This document shows, one piece after another, positions 35,092 through 43,311 of a stretch of DNA of 64,000 bases. A program made the position numbers and the translations under genes. Source of the DNA: an uncultured Bacteroides sp. (lineage in GTDB: Bacteria; Bacteroidota; Bacteroidia; Bacteroidales; Bacteroidaceae); NCBI GenBank assembly GCA_900552075.1, contig URYL01000011.1:43119-107118 (forward strand). Reading direction: 5' to 3'. Numbering within the stretch: position 1 is the first letter of the stretch; each line of letters starts with the position of its first letter. The notes under the pieces were generated by a model. That model did not search any database. It was not told where the DNA came from and saw nothing but the letters and a program-made list of their open reading frames with translations.

Positions 35092-36177
35092 TCAACGGAT
35101 GGATACTTCCGTCACAGGTTGTTCCTTTACGGTATCCAACGGTACCGCTCTATATTTGACACGCTGGAAATCAATCTTGTTCAAGTCAATACTGCGGATA
35201 GATGCATTATACATCGTGCGGAAATAAATCATCCGATGCCGCATGTCCGTAACCGAAGTCCACTGGGTGGCACTCGGAATATTGGCCGGAATCTTTCCTC
35301 CCTGAAACTCAATGCCTACCGGAATATCGAAATTATTCAGAATCTGAAATCCCTGAAGCACCGTCTGATGGGCATTTTCCTGCTGGGGAGCCGTAGTCTG
35401 ATAGAAAGCGGCCCGCACGAAACGGGAAGGAGGAGTCACATCACCCGGCATGCCTAAGAAACCACTTCCTGCCCCAAAAGAACGCAAGGTAAGCTTACCG
35501 AATTCCTGCGGCTGCGCACTGCCGGCATAGAGATTCACATAATTATTCAAATTGGTCAGCTGCCACTCAAAACCCGGAGAGTTGGTCAATACACCCAATT
35601 CGTTTTCATAGAAATGCAACTGCCCGTCCACAATCTCCAGTACCACCTGTCGTCCTGAAACATCGGCAAACCGCCAGTGTACAGTGGACGCACGCGGATC
35701 AATGGCTACCACATGCACCTCCTTCAGGCTTTCCATCACCTCGTCCACGGTCTGGCAATTACCCAAGACCCAAGCTACCAGCTGTAAATCGGCGATGGAA
35801 GAAGATTTCCACTCAGCCTTATAAGCCTCATACTGGCCATAGTTCGGGAAATAAAACAAACCGGCAGAAAGTCCTTTCTCGTTCAGCCCTTCGGCTACAA
35901 ATTCCTTCTGCTCCACCGAAAGACCCACATAACCGTATTTTGCCGTAAATTGCATGCCATCCTGTCCGCCAGGTACATACGACTGTGTAGTATAGCCGCG
36001 CGGAACCACTACATAGCAGCTGTTCAAATCACTTCCGCCCCATTCAATGGTACGGGCCAGAATCTGTGTACTGTCTTTTGCCGTCAAAGTAATGCCGGTA
36101 CAAGCCTGTAAAGGCTGTGACTGGAAGACGGCCATTGTGGCCATCAATCCCAAAAGCATAGATTTGTAATTCATCAT
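35092..36177 (-). CDS. Exported choloylglycine-hydrolase family enzyme (bile salt hydrolase / penicillin V acylase type)
   Basis: The 361-residue product has a signal peptide ending QPLQA, cleaved to expose Cys26 (CTGITLTAKD), the N-terminal nucleophile of this Ntn-hydrolase family. Other conserved parts are ARTIEWGGSDL (Arg and Asp), LTNSPGFEWQLTNLNNY (Asn) and FRTMYNASIRSIDL (Arg). Such enzymes in gut Bacteroides hydrolyse glycine- or taurine-conjugated bile acids or related linear amides. Which amide this one prefers cannot be decided. It lies between the two genes of a normally adjacent DNA-repair pair and on the opposite strand. Confidence 0.88.
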   Translation of the reverse strand: MMNYKSMLLGLMATMAVFQSQPLQACTGITLTAKDSTQILARTIEWGGSDLNSCYVVVPRGYTTQSYVPGGQDGMQFTAKYGYVGLSVEQKEFVAEGLNEKGLSAGLFYFPNYGQYEAYKAEWKSSSIADLQLVAWVLGNCQTVDEVMESLKEVHVVAIDPRASTVHWRFADVSGRQVVLEIVDGQLHFYENELGVLTNSPGFEWQLTNLNNYVNLYAGSAQPQEFGKLTLRSFGAGSGFLGMPGDVTPPSRFVRAAFYQTTAPQQENAHQTVLQGFQILNNFDIPVGIEFQGGKIPANIPSATQWTSVTDMRHRMIYFRTMYNASIRSIDLNKIDFQRVKYRAVPLDTVKEQPVTEVSIR

Positions 36178-36213
36178 TCACTCAATTTTTAATATACAAC
36201 AAAAAACATCTTA

Positions 36214-36247
36214 TTTTGTTTCAGCTTATCGTTTTTTACTACTTTTG
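36214..36247 (+). promoter_or_regulatory. Promoter of the TIGR03915 gene
   Basis: TTTTG (36214-36218), a 21-bp spacer and TACTTTTG (36240-36247) match the consensus. The start codon lies 48 bp downstream. Confidence 0.7.
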
Positions 36248-36295
36248 TTTCCTAAAAGCTTTTACCAAAGATAGAAAATTTTCCACTAAAAAACC

Positions 36296-37063
36296 ATGAT
36301 TATTTTTCAATATGATGCTACTTTCGAAGGTCTGCTCACCGCCTTGTTCGATGCCTATTTCCGACGGACTTTTCCTGACCTCCTGCTTACAGAAAAGGAA
36401 CCGCTGCCTCTTTTCTATGACGAAAGCCATCAGGTAGTGACCGACATGACCAAAGCGGAACGGGTATGGAAACTACTTTCCCGAAAACTGTCCAGAAGTG
36501 CACTTTCCTGCCTCACTTATTGCTGGCTTTCCGAAACACCGGAGGCGCCAATGCTCCTTTTCCGCTACCTACGGAAAGTGACGGATGCCCCAGCTTCCAT
36601 CGAACAGAATTTTGCCGACCCGGATGTGCTCGGGGTGTATCAGCTGAGCAAAAAAGTGGCTGGTGAACGGATGCGGGTACTTCAATTCATGCGCTTCCAA
36701 AAGACAGCCGACCAGACTTACTTCGGTATCATGGAACCGATATACAATGTATATCCGCTGACCATCCAGCACTTTCAGGACCGTTTTGCCGACCAATCAT
36801 GGCTGATTTACGATGCCCGCCGTCAATATGGATACTATTACGACCGAAAAGACGTGAATGAAATTACATTTGAAGATTCACAAGCCGATTTTCTGCGCCA
36901 CGGCAAGCTGCAGGATGAATTCCTCGATAAAAACGAAAAGCTTTTCCAAGAAGGATGGAAAAGCTATTTTCACAATGTATGCATCCAGTCACGCCTCAAT
37001 CCTGTGAAACACAAAAAGGACATGCCGGTCCGTTTCTGGAAATACCTTATAGAAAAAGATTAA
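36296..37063 (+). CDS. TIGR03915-family putative DNA repair protein (DUF4130)
   Basis: The 255-residue protein starts [21 protein letters not shown] and has the DUF4130 core with [30 protein letters not shown] and [12 protein letters not shown]. Family members are uncharacterised partners of TIGR03916 radical-SAM proteins, proposed to act in DNA repair. It has its own promoter here because a bile-salt-hydrolase-like gene separates it from the partner at 33768. Its stop codon shares the palindrome TTAA with the truA stop. Confidence 0.82.
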   Translation: MIIFQYDATFEGLLTALFDAYFRRTFPDLLLTEKEPLPLFYDESHQVVTDMTKAERVWKLLSRKLSRSALSCLTYCWLSETPEAPMLLFRYLRKVTDAPASIEQNFADPDVLGVYQLSKKVAGERMRVLQFMRFQKTADQTYFGIMEPIYNVYPLTIQHFQDRFADQSWLIYDARRQYGYYYDRKDVNEITFEDSQADFLRHGKLQDEFLDKNEKLFQEGWKSYFHNVCIQSRLNPVKHKKDMPVRFWKYLIEKD

Positions 37064-37818
37064 GCAAACGGGAATAAATCGTCGGGATATCCGATATCCA
37101 CCAAGAAGAGGGCATGCCCCGGTACGGAGGTTCCCGCACTGCAGCGGTTCTTCTCTTCTATCACTTTCCGGAACCCCTCGACCGAAAGTTTCCCACGTCC
37201 CACTTCCACCAAGGTTCCGACAATAGCCCTCACCATATTCCGCAGAAAACGGTCGGCCTGAATGGTAAACACCCATTCCGTCTCGCTCACCTGATCCCAA
37301 TGGGCCTGCATAATCTTACAGTTATTAGTCTTGACATCCGTGTGTAACTTACTGAAACTGGTAAAATCCGTATAGTCAAACAACGTCTGGGCCGCTTCGT
37401 TCATCTTTTCAAAATCCAACGGCTGAAACAACCTCCAGCAATAAGCCCGGTTAAACGGGTCCTTTTGTGTAGTGACATAATATTTATAGGTACGGTACGT
37501 CGCATCGAAACGAGCATGCGCATCCTGATTTACCCTTCGGACACGATACACCGAAATGTCCGGCGGCAACAAGCGGTTCAACTTATCCGTCACAACCGCC
37601 TCATCCAGCATCCTTTCCACATCAAAATGCGCCACCATCAGACGGGCATGCACTCCGGCATCCGTACGTCCGGCACCGACCACTTCAATGGCATCATCCC
37701 GCAAAAAGGTATGCAAAGCCTTCATCAGCGTTTCCTGCACACTACTTCCATTCGGCTGTATCTGCCAGCCATGGTAATTGGTTCCGTCGTAAGCTAAATA
37801 AATGAAATACCTGAACAT
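37060..37818 (-). CDS. truA: tRNA pseudouridine(38-40) synthase
   Basis: TruA isomerises uridines 38-40 in the anticodon arm. The 252-residue product begins [19 protein letters not shown] and holds the catalytic aspartate in [34 protein letters not shown] is the second signature. ATG 37818 is preferred over a start 12 codons upstream that is outside the conserved region. It follows the DUF5715 gene by 11 bp on the same strand, so they are likely cotranscribed. Confidence 0.94.
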   Translation of the reverse strand: MFRYFIYLAYDGTNYHGWQIQPNGSSVQETLMKALHTFLRDDAIEVVGAGRTDAGVHARLMVAHFDVERMLDEAVVTDKLNRLLPPDISVYRVRRVNQDAHARFDATYRTYKYYVTTQKDPFNRAYCWRLFQPLDFEKMNEAAQTLFDYTDFTSFSKLHTDVKTNNCKIMQAHWDQVSETEWVFTIQADRFLRNMVRAIVGTLVEVGRGKLSVEGFRKVIEEKNRCSAGTSVPGHALFLVDIGYPDDLFPFA

Positions 37819-37829
37819 CACACTCTGAT

Positions 37830-38498
37830 TTATCGGGCGGTAATATGAAAACACCCTTGTTTCAACTCATACTTCACATAGCAGCGGTCAGCCTTGCGAA
37901 GGTCGCGCAACACTTCCGACAACACCAGCTTCAAGGTATCCGCACTTACGTCCTGCATGGGACGGCCGTTGGGGTCTTCCACCTTTTCAAAACGTTTCCA
38001 ACTCACATCGAACGTAGTTCCGTAAAAATGACAGGAATTCAGCGAAGCATTACCATTCGTACGGCGCAAACGCTTCACATCGTCTTTCGTACGTGTCACG
38101 GAAGTCACAATCACCTTATTGGGGTTCAAGCCTTTGTTCTCCAACGAATCCAGAAAATTAACCCCAATCGTATCCAGCAAGGCACTGGCCTGAGGCACCA
38201 GATAAGGAATGGAATGTGTCAGTGAATCCAGTCCATAACGCTCACAAGCCGCAATCTCCACCAAACGGTCTTTCATTTCTTCCGCTTCCTCACGGGTACT
38301 GATGGGACGGATACCAATTTTTTTCGCTGTAGCCAGCTGCACATCATTCAAATCACCAAACGACCGCTTGTAACTGATCACTCCCCTAATATTACGCGGA
38401 TTATTCATTTTCATCGACATGTCTTTCTCCTTGCATCCAGCCAAGCACATTCCAGCCAGCAAGGCCACCGCAAGGCACGACTTGAGTAATAGCTTCAT
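37830..38498 (-). CDS. DUF5715-family lipoprotein with a D,D-peptidase-like motif
   Basis: The 222-residue product has a lipoprotein signal ([10 protein letters not shown]). The C-terminal half contains [16 protein letters not shown], then [11 protein letters not shown] and a terminal GCFHITAR. This His...Asp...His order resembles the zinc site of M15 D-alanyl-D-alanine peptidases (HxxGxxxD). I infer a periplasmic peptidoglycan-related role, though zinc binding is unproven. A -7 box (TATCTTTG on the minus strand, 38533-38526) lies 27 bp upstream of the chosen ATG; the longer frame would start upstream of that promoter. Confidence 0.75.
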   Translation of the reverse strand: MKLLLKSCLAVALLAGMCLAGCKEKDMSMKMNNPRNIRGVISYKRSFGDLNDVQLATAKKIGIRPISTREEAEEMKDRLVEIAACERYGLDSLTHSIPYLVPQASALLDTIGVNFLDSLENKGLNPNKVIVTSVTRTKDDVKRLRRTNGNASLNSCHFYGTTFDVSWKRFEKVEDPNGRPMQDVSADTLKLVLSEVLRDLRKADRCYVKYELKQGCFHITAR

Positions 38499-38674
38499 TT
38501 CTTCCTTATCCTTTTTAATTCGCGACAAAGATAACACAAAAAACCTATAAACCCACATTATTACTTTTAGTTATCACTCATAAAAAAAGGTGAATAGGAC
38601 ATTCCACTAAAAACACCTATCTTTGCGCCGGATTCAAGAAAACAATTATTCTATACACATAAAAACAAGTCAAT

Positions 38675-39751
38675 ATGTTTGAAAAAGGAAACAGAGCCAA
38701 TACCTTACACGGTATTCTTTTGATTGCACTATTCTCTTTTGCGGCCTTTTATATCGCCGAAATCCCCTTCGTCAAAAGCCTCTCGTTCAGTCCGCTGATT
38801 GTCGGTATCATTTTGGGTATGCTGTATGCCAACAGCCTGCGCAACAAACTTCCTGAAACATGGGTACCCGGCATCAAATTCTGTACGAAGCAGATTCTGC
38901 GGGCTGGTATCGTACTCTACGGATTTCGTCTGACACTGACACAGGTTGCAGCCGTAGGACTTCCAGCTGTCATTGTAGATACTGTCATCGTAGCAGGAAC
39001 TATCTTCCTGGGTGTATGGCTGGGAAAAATGATGAAAATGGACAAAGACACCTCTCTCATGACAGCTACCGGTAGCGCCATTTGTGGAGCAGCTGCCGTA
39101 TTGGGTGCGGAACCGGTCGTAAAATGTGAAGGACATAAAACGGCCATTGCCGTATCCACCGTCGTCATCTTCGGAACCATCTCCATGTTCCTCTATCCCA
39201 TCATGTACCGTGCCGGATTGCTGGATGCACTGGGCAATACAGGAGTAGCCATCTACACCGGAAGTACCCTGCATGAAGTAGCCCACGTGGCAGGGGCCGG
39301 AAATGCCATGGACCCGACCGACACATTGGGAATCGCCGGAACGGCCACCATTACAAAAATGATCCGCGTGATGATGCTGGCTCCGGTATTGGTCATCATG
39401 AGCTTCGCCTTGGCAGGTAGAAAGAAAACCAATGCAGAAGGAAAAGCCGAAAAGAGCAAGATTACCATTCCTTGGTTTGCCTTCGGATTCATCGGTATCA
39501 TCTGTGTGAACTCCCTGCTGCAATACCTGACAGGTGCTGAAACAGTGAAGGATATTCCATTAAACGGTGCCATTGAATACATCGATACCTTCATGCTGAC
39601 CATGGCCATGACAGCACTAGGTACAGATACCAGCCTGGAAAAATTCAAACAAGCCGGAGCAAAACCGTTCCTGCTGGCAGGATTGCTCTACATCTGGTTG
39701 CTGGTAGGCGGATACTTGCTCACACAATACATCACTCCGATGTTTGCATAA
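38675..39751 (+). CDS. YeiH/YhaP-type putative sulfate exporter family protein
   Basis: The 358-residue protein has about ten membrane helices and the family motifs LPETWVPGIKFCTKQILRAGIVLYGFRLT, GTAICGAAAVLGAEPV-like (here GSAICGAAAVLGAEPVVK) and GNTGVAIYTGSTLHEVAHVAGAGNA. The family (UPF0324) is annotated as sulfate or anion exporters on slight evidence. The -7 box TATCTTTG (38618-38625) lies about 50 bp upstream. A very long hairpin follows. Confidence 0.85.
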   Translation: MFEKGNRANTLHGILLIALFSFAAFYIAEIPFVKSLSFSPLIVGIILGMLYANSLRNKLPETWVPGIKFCTKQILRAGIVLYGFRLTLTQVAAVGLPAVIVDTVIVAGTIFLGVWLGKMMKMDKDTSLMTATGSAICGAAAVLGAEPVVKCEGHKTAIAVSTVVIFGTISMFLYPIMYRAGLLDALGNTGVAIYTGSTLHEVAHVAGAGNAMDPTDTLGIAGTATITKMIRVMMLAPVLVIMSFALAGRKKTNAEGKAEKSKITIPWFAFGFIGIICVNSLLQYLTGAETVKDIPLNGAIEYIDTFMLTMAMTALGTDTSLEKFKQAGAKPFLLAGLLYIWLLVGGYLLTQYITPMFA

Positions 39752-39765
39752 AAAACTTACTCATA

Positions 39766-39826
39766 TAATTACATAAAAGGAATGGAGGCAGCCTTTCGGG
39801 CTGCCTCCATTCCTTTTATGTAATTA
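39766..39826. terminator. 28-bp perfect-stem bidirectional terminator
   Basis: The arm at 39766-39793 (TAATTACATAAAAGG...) pairs with 39799-39826 without a mismatch around a 5-nt loop TTTCG. It lies between the convergent YeiH-type and AraC-type genes, 14 bp after one stop and 5 bp before the other. A-rich and T-rich parts of the stem supply T-tracts in both directions. Confidence 0.9.
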
Positions 39827-39831
39827 CACAT

Positions 39832-40677
39832 TCATTTATTGCGGTATTGCTTAGGCGACATACCTGTGTAACGCTTAAAATACTTCCCAAAGAAAGAAAT
39901 ATCTGAAAAGTTCAACGAATAAGCAATTTCCTGCACCGTCATATCAGTAGAACGCAGCTTTGCCTGTGCATCCCGTATGATAAAGGAAGAAAGAATATCT
40001 GTCAGTGTTTTCCCTGTCACTTTCTTCACCGTCGTACTCAAATGTTGAGGAGACAGATGCAATTTCTCAGCATAAAAAGACACATTGCGTTCTGTCTTGT
40101 AATACTGCACAACAATTCGTACCAGTTCCTTCACAATCTCCTGGTTACGATTATACCTCGGTGAATCATCCTCTCCTCTCTTCTTATATACCCCGCCCAA
40201 TGCCAGCAGAAGCTGCGTATAAATCAGACCAATCTGCATATCCGTCATTTCCTCTTGTATTTTCTGACGACGAATCAACAGACGAATACTGTCACGGAAC
40301 AGTTCAAATTTCTCTTTTTGCATTTCTATTACCGGGCGTTCAAATATATAAGGAGTATATTCCACCGTATAAGAAAACAATTTAGCGCCTTCTATCAGTT
40401 TCTTGGAAAAAGCCACAAATATGAACCGGCAATCCATGCTTTGTTCTTCAATTTGGAAAAATACACCCGGAAACAAAATGGCCAGCGCTCCTTCCTTCAT
40501 TTCATAATGTGTCAAGTGAATCTTCACACGACAATTTCCCCTCAGACACAAAAGGAAAAGGCATCCCGGAAATGGAGCAGAAACCTGAAACAACTGTCTG
40601 AAGCCGCCCGTCATGTCTATACCTGCTATCATATTCTGATTTTCAGGCAACAAATCAAGCTTTTCCAATTTTTTCAT
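39832..40677 (-). CDS. AraC-family transcriptional regulator
   Basis: The 281-residue protein has an N-terminal cupin-like sensor region (about 20-140) and a C-terminal AraC DNA-binding domain (about 180-281) with two helix-turn-helices. The second ends in the signature FSDISFFGKYFKRYTGMSPKQYR. It is monocistronic with its own promoter. Targets and ligand are unknown. The YeiH-type gene beside it is convergent, so it is not an obvious target. Confidence 0.88.
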   Translation of the reverse strand: MKKLEKLDLLPENQNMIAGIDMTGGFRQLFQVSAPFPGCLFLLCLRGNCRVKIHLTHYEMKEGALAILFPGVFFQIEEQSMDCRFIFVAFSKKLIEGAKLFSYTVEYTPYIFERPVIEMQKEKFELFRDSIRLLIRRQKIQEEMTDMQIGLIYTQLLLALGGVYKKRGEDDSPRYNRNQEIVKELVRIVVQYYKTERNVSFYAEKLHLSPQHLSTTVKKVTGKTLTDILSSFIIRDAQAKLRSTDMTVQEIAYSLNFSDISFFGKYFKRYTGMSPKQYRNK

Positions 40678-40699
40678 TCTATTACTCTTTTATTCAAGG

Positions 40700-40730
40700 C
40701 AAATATAGAGGTTCTCCCAATAGATTCCAA
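40700..40730 (-). promoter_or_regulatory. Promoter of the AraC-family gene
   Basis: On the minus strand TTG (40730-40728) is followed by a 20-bp spacer and TATATTTG (40707-40700). The start codon lies 22 bp downstream. Confidence 0.7.
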
Positions 40731-40766
40731 CACAAAGGGGCACACAATGAGTTAAAAAGAGAAAAG

Positions 40767-40791
40767 AAAAGCCGGATATGCTCCGGCTTTT
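40767..40791 (-). terminator. Terminator after the DUF308 gene
   Basis: The perfect 10-bp stem AAAAGCCGGA / TCCGGCTTTT with a 5-nt loop is followed on the minus strand by a T-rich run. It directly abuts the DUF308 stop. Confidence 0.85.
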
Positions 40792-40792
40792 A

Positions 40793-41362
40793 TTAATCCT
40801 TTATTTCTTCAATGGGCACCACATCTTCTATTTCGTTCTTTTTCCTACGGAAACGTATCAACCGGAAAAAATCCATCAAAGCATATACAATAGACGATAC
40901 CCCCAACAAAATAAACGGAATTTCTGCGGTTTCAAATGGATTAAACAGAACCGTAATGCCCGCAGCCAAGACCAACACCGGCACCACATATACACCAAAC
41001 GGCACCGGCATGAATGAACGGGCTGCAATCAGACTGGCCAGCTGACTGATTCCTCCCAGCACCAACAATACACCGAGCACATACATCAGTACGCCCACAA
41101 AAAAAGAAGGCATGATAATGAGCCATATTCCCAAAAGGGCACTCCCCAAGGCCACAATCGGGAATACCGGACGGGGAGACTCTGCCCGTCTCCGATTTAA
41201 CATGGCCAGATAGGTGAGCAATCCCACTAAACCAGGAATCAGAAACAACACACCAATGGTAATTACCAGGTAATTTACCGCCACATCGGGCCATGTCACC
41301 AGCAGGATTCCGAGAATCAATGCACAAAGTGAACCTACCAATGCATAATTCAAAGATTTCAT
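40793..41362 (-). CDS. DUF308 (HdeD-like) membrane protein
   Basis: The 189-residue protein has six membrane helices arranged as repeated pairs (ALVGSLCALILGILLVTWP, ALGSALLGIWLIIMPSFFVG). A cytoplasmic basic-acidic tail ends in VVPIEEIKD. HdeD relatives are linked to acid or envelope stress in E. coli; the role here is unknown. It has its own consensus promoter and terminator. Confidence 0.85.
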   Translation of the reverse strand: MKSLNYALVGSLCALILGILLVTWPDVAVNYLVITIGVLFLIPGLVGLLTYLAMLNRRRAESPRPVFPIVALGSALLGIWLIIMPSFFVGVLMYVLGVLLVLGGISQLASLIAARSFMPVPFGVYVVPVLVLAAGITVLFNPFETAEIPFILLGVSSIVYALMDFFRLIRFRRKKNEIEDVVPIEEIKD

Positions 41363-41389
41363 ACTTTCATCTGTTTAAAATTCATTACT

Positions 41390-41419
41390 CAAAGGTAGTG
41401 AAAAAGTATCAAATTACAA
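41390..41419 (-). promoter_or_regulatory. Promoter of the DUF308 gene
   Basis: On the minus strand TTG (41419-41417) is followed by a 19-bp spacer and TACCTTTG (41397-41390), 28 bp before the start codon. Confidence 0.75.
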
Positions 41420-41705
41420 AAAGTTCTGATAAAAGAATGGTTCATTGATATTTTGGGATGACTATATCTACTTTGGCAATATACAAATCATACCACCACA
41501 CTCACCCGACAAAAAACAGGCCATCTTCACTTACTTCGTTTCTACAAGCCCTATAAACAGAATCAGATACCCCACTCGTCGTTTTTTGTAAAATCAACAA
41601 AAAGATACTTTTTTTTACAATAAACCGTGCTTTTGAAATGATAAATTACTACCTTTGCCTCACCAAAAAAATATTTTTTATCTTTATTATCAAAATTATC
41701 TATTT
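41420..41705 (+). promoter_or_regulatory. Upstream region of the caspase operon with a -7 element
   Basis: No gene is seen. TACCTTTG at 41650-41657 is a good -7 box, 48 bp upstream of the first start codon. TTTTG at 41631-41635 is too close (14 bp) to be its -33 partner, so the promoter may need an activator. The rest is AT-rich with a run of T8 at 41608-41616. Confidence 0.55.
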
Positions 41706-42383
41706 ATGAAAAAACTTATATTACTATGTATCGGCTTGGTCATGCTGTCTATCTCATCAGCCTTCGCACAAGACAAAACTGCTAAAGAAATCATGGAAGA
41801 AAGAAAAGAAATAGCAAAACTTTCAAAGAAGGCCTTAAACGAAAAAGCAACAAAAGACGCTCGTAAAGAAGCCAAAAGATTAAAGAAACAAGGATGGCAG
41901 ATTGCTCCAGGGGCACTTCCACTCGAAAAACAATTGGACAAATCATACCTCATGCAATATGAATATGATGAAAACGGATACCAGAAATTCTTGATGGGGG
42001 AAGCAATCAGTACAGGGGAAAATTATGATGGAGCTAAAATGCAGGCTTTGGAACTGGCCAAACAGAACTTGGCTGCACAAGTGCAAACAGAGATGACCGC
42101 TCTTGTAGAAAATCAGGTAGCCAACTCTCAATTGTCGGCTGAAGATGCCTCTTCTGTTACCAAGAGTATCATGGCAAGCAAGAACCTCATTTCACAAAGC
42201 ATTGGCCGTACAATCATTGTAATGGAAGTATATCGTACTTTAAGCAATAAAAACAAGGAAGTACTGATCAGAATCGCCTACAATAGTGAAATGGCAAAAG
42301 AAGTAGCCAAGAATGCAATCAGAAAATCACTTGAAGAAGAAAGCAGCAGTCTAAGCGATGAACTGGACAAACTTTTAAAGTGA
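41706..42383 (+). CDS. Exported LPP20-like protein, first gene of the caspase operon
   Basis: The 225-residue product has a signal peptide (LVMLSISSAFAQ) and a Lys-rich helical segment (MEERKEIAKLSKKALNEKATKDARKEAKRL would be its core). A globular domain follows, whose sequence KMQALELAKQNLAAQVQTEM ... IGRTIIVMEVYRTL ... EVLIRIAYNSEMA resembles the LPP20/FlgT-N fold. It contains no catalytic motif I can recognise. ATG 41706 is chosen because it starts the signal peptide and lies downstream of the -7 box. The next gene starts 31 bp later. Confidence 0.75.
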   Translation: MKKLILLCIGLVMLSISSAFAQDKTAKEIMEERKEIAKLSKKALNEKATKDARKEAKRLKKQGWQIAPGALPLEKQLDKSYLMQYEYDENGYQKFLMGEAISTGENYDGAKMQALELAKQNLAAQVQTEMTALVENQVANSQLSAEDASSVTKSIMASKNLISQSIGRTIIVMEVYRTLSNKNKEVLIRIAYNSEMAKEVAKNAIRKSLEEESSSLSDELDKLLK

Positions 42384-42414
42384 GAAAGATAAGGCAATTC
42401 ATAAAACTTCTTAC

Positions 42415-43293
42415 ATGAATCGGACAACCGCTAAAAGGATTATTTCCTTTATGATACTTTGCATTCTACCGCTTACCTTCTATGCCCAAAAAACAAAGAA
42501 GGTATGCGGTGAATATATTTACTATGTACCTACTAACAAGTCACTTGAACAGGCAAAAGCCATTGCTCTAGACCGAGCTAAAATCAAAGCATTGGCAGAT
42601 GAATTCGGAACCATTGTCAGCCAGACTAACTCCACCGTCATTACCAACGAAAACGGAAAAACGGACAACCGTTTTTTCTCGTTAAGCGGCAGTGAGGTAA
42701 AAGGTGAATGGATTGAGAATGAGGGAGAGCCGCAATATGAGATTTCATATGAGCAGAATATGCTGACCGTGAAATGTTCAGTATGTGGTAAAGCACGAGA
42801 AATCAAAAATTCATCGGTCAATTTTAAAGCTATGATATTACGGAATGGAACCACTGAACGATTCAACAGCAGTGAATTCCATGACAATGACTTCATGTAC
42901 CTTCTGTTCCAAGCTCCTGTAGATGGATATGTAGCCGCTTATCTGATTGATGAGACACCTACAGCTTATTGCCTCCTGCCTTATCAGAACGACAGTGATG
43001 GACAGCAAGCCGTAAAACATGGACAAGAATACATCTTTTTCTCACCGGAAAAGGCACTTGAGGAAGTAAATCTTGTAGAACAGTACTCCTTAACTTGTGC
43101 GGGAACAGCTGAACAAAATCAAATCTACGTGATTTTCTCACCTAATCCGTTTATTAAGGCTACTGACAATATCAACGGAAAGTATATGCCGAGGCAACTG
43201 AATTATAAGGAATTTACGGAATGGCTATCCAACTGTAGGAAATTAGACCAGCAAATGAGTATCAAGATATTACATATGGAAATACGTCCCTAA
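42415..43293 (+). CDS. Exported DUF4384-type protein, second gene of the caspase operon
   Basis: The 292-residue product has a signal peptide (MILCILPLTFYAQ). The first domain (about 35-130) begins KSLEQAKAIALDRAKIKALADEF and resembles the domain of the preceding gene. The second domain (about 140-225) has the DUF4384 pattern FNSSEFHDNDFMYLLFQAP, GYVAAYLIDETPTAYCLLPY and GQEYIFFS. Known DUF4384 domains are often fused to caspase or kinase domains in other bacteria. Here it is separate, but in the same operon as a caspase. Confidence 0.78.
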   Translation: MNRTTAKRIISFMILCILPLTFYAQKTKKVCGEYIYYVPTNKSLEQAKAIALDRAKIKALADEFGTIVSQTNSTVITNENGKTDNRFFSLSGSEVKGEWIENEGEPQYEISYEQNMLTVKCSVCGKAREIKNSSVNFKAMILRNGTTERFNSSEFHDNDFMYLLFQAPVDGYVAAYLIDETPTAYCLLPYQNDSDGQQAVKHGQEYIFFSPEKALEEVNLVEQYSLTCAGTAEQNQIYVIFSPNPFIKATDNINGKYMPRQLNYKEFTEWLSNCRKLDQQMSIKILHMEIRP

Positions 43294-43311
43294 TAATCAA
43301 CATTTCAAATC

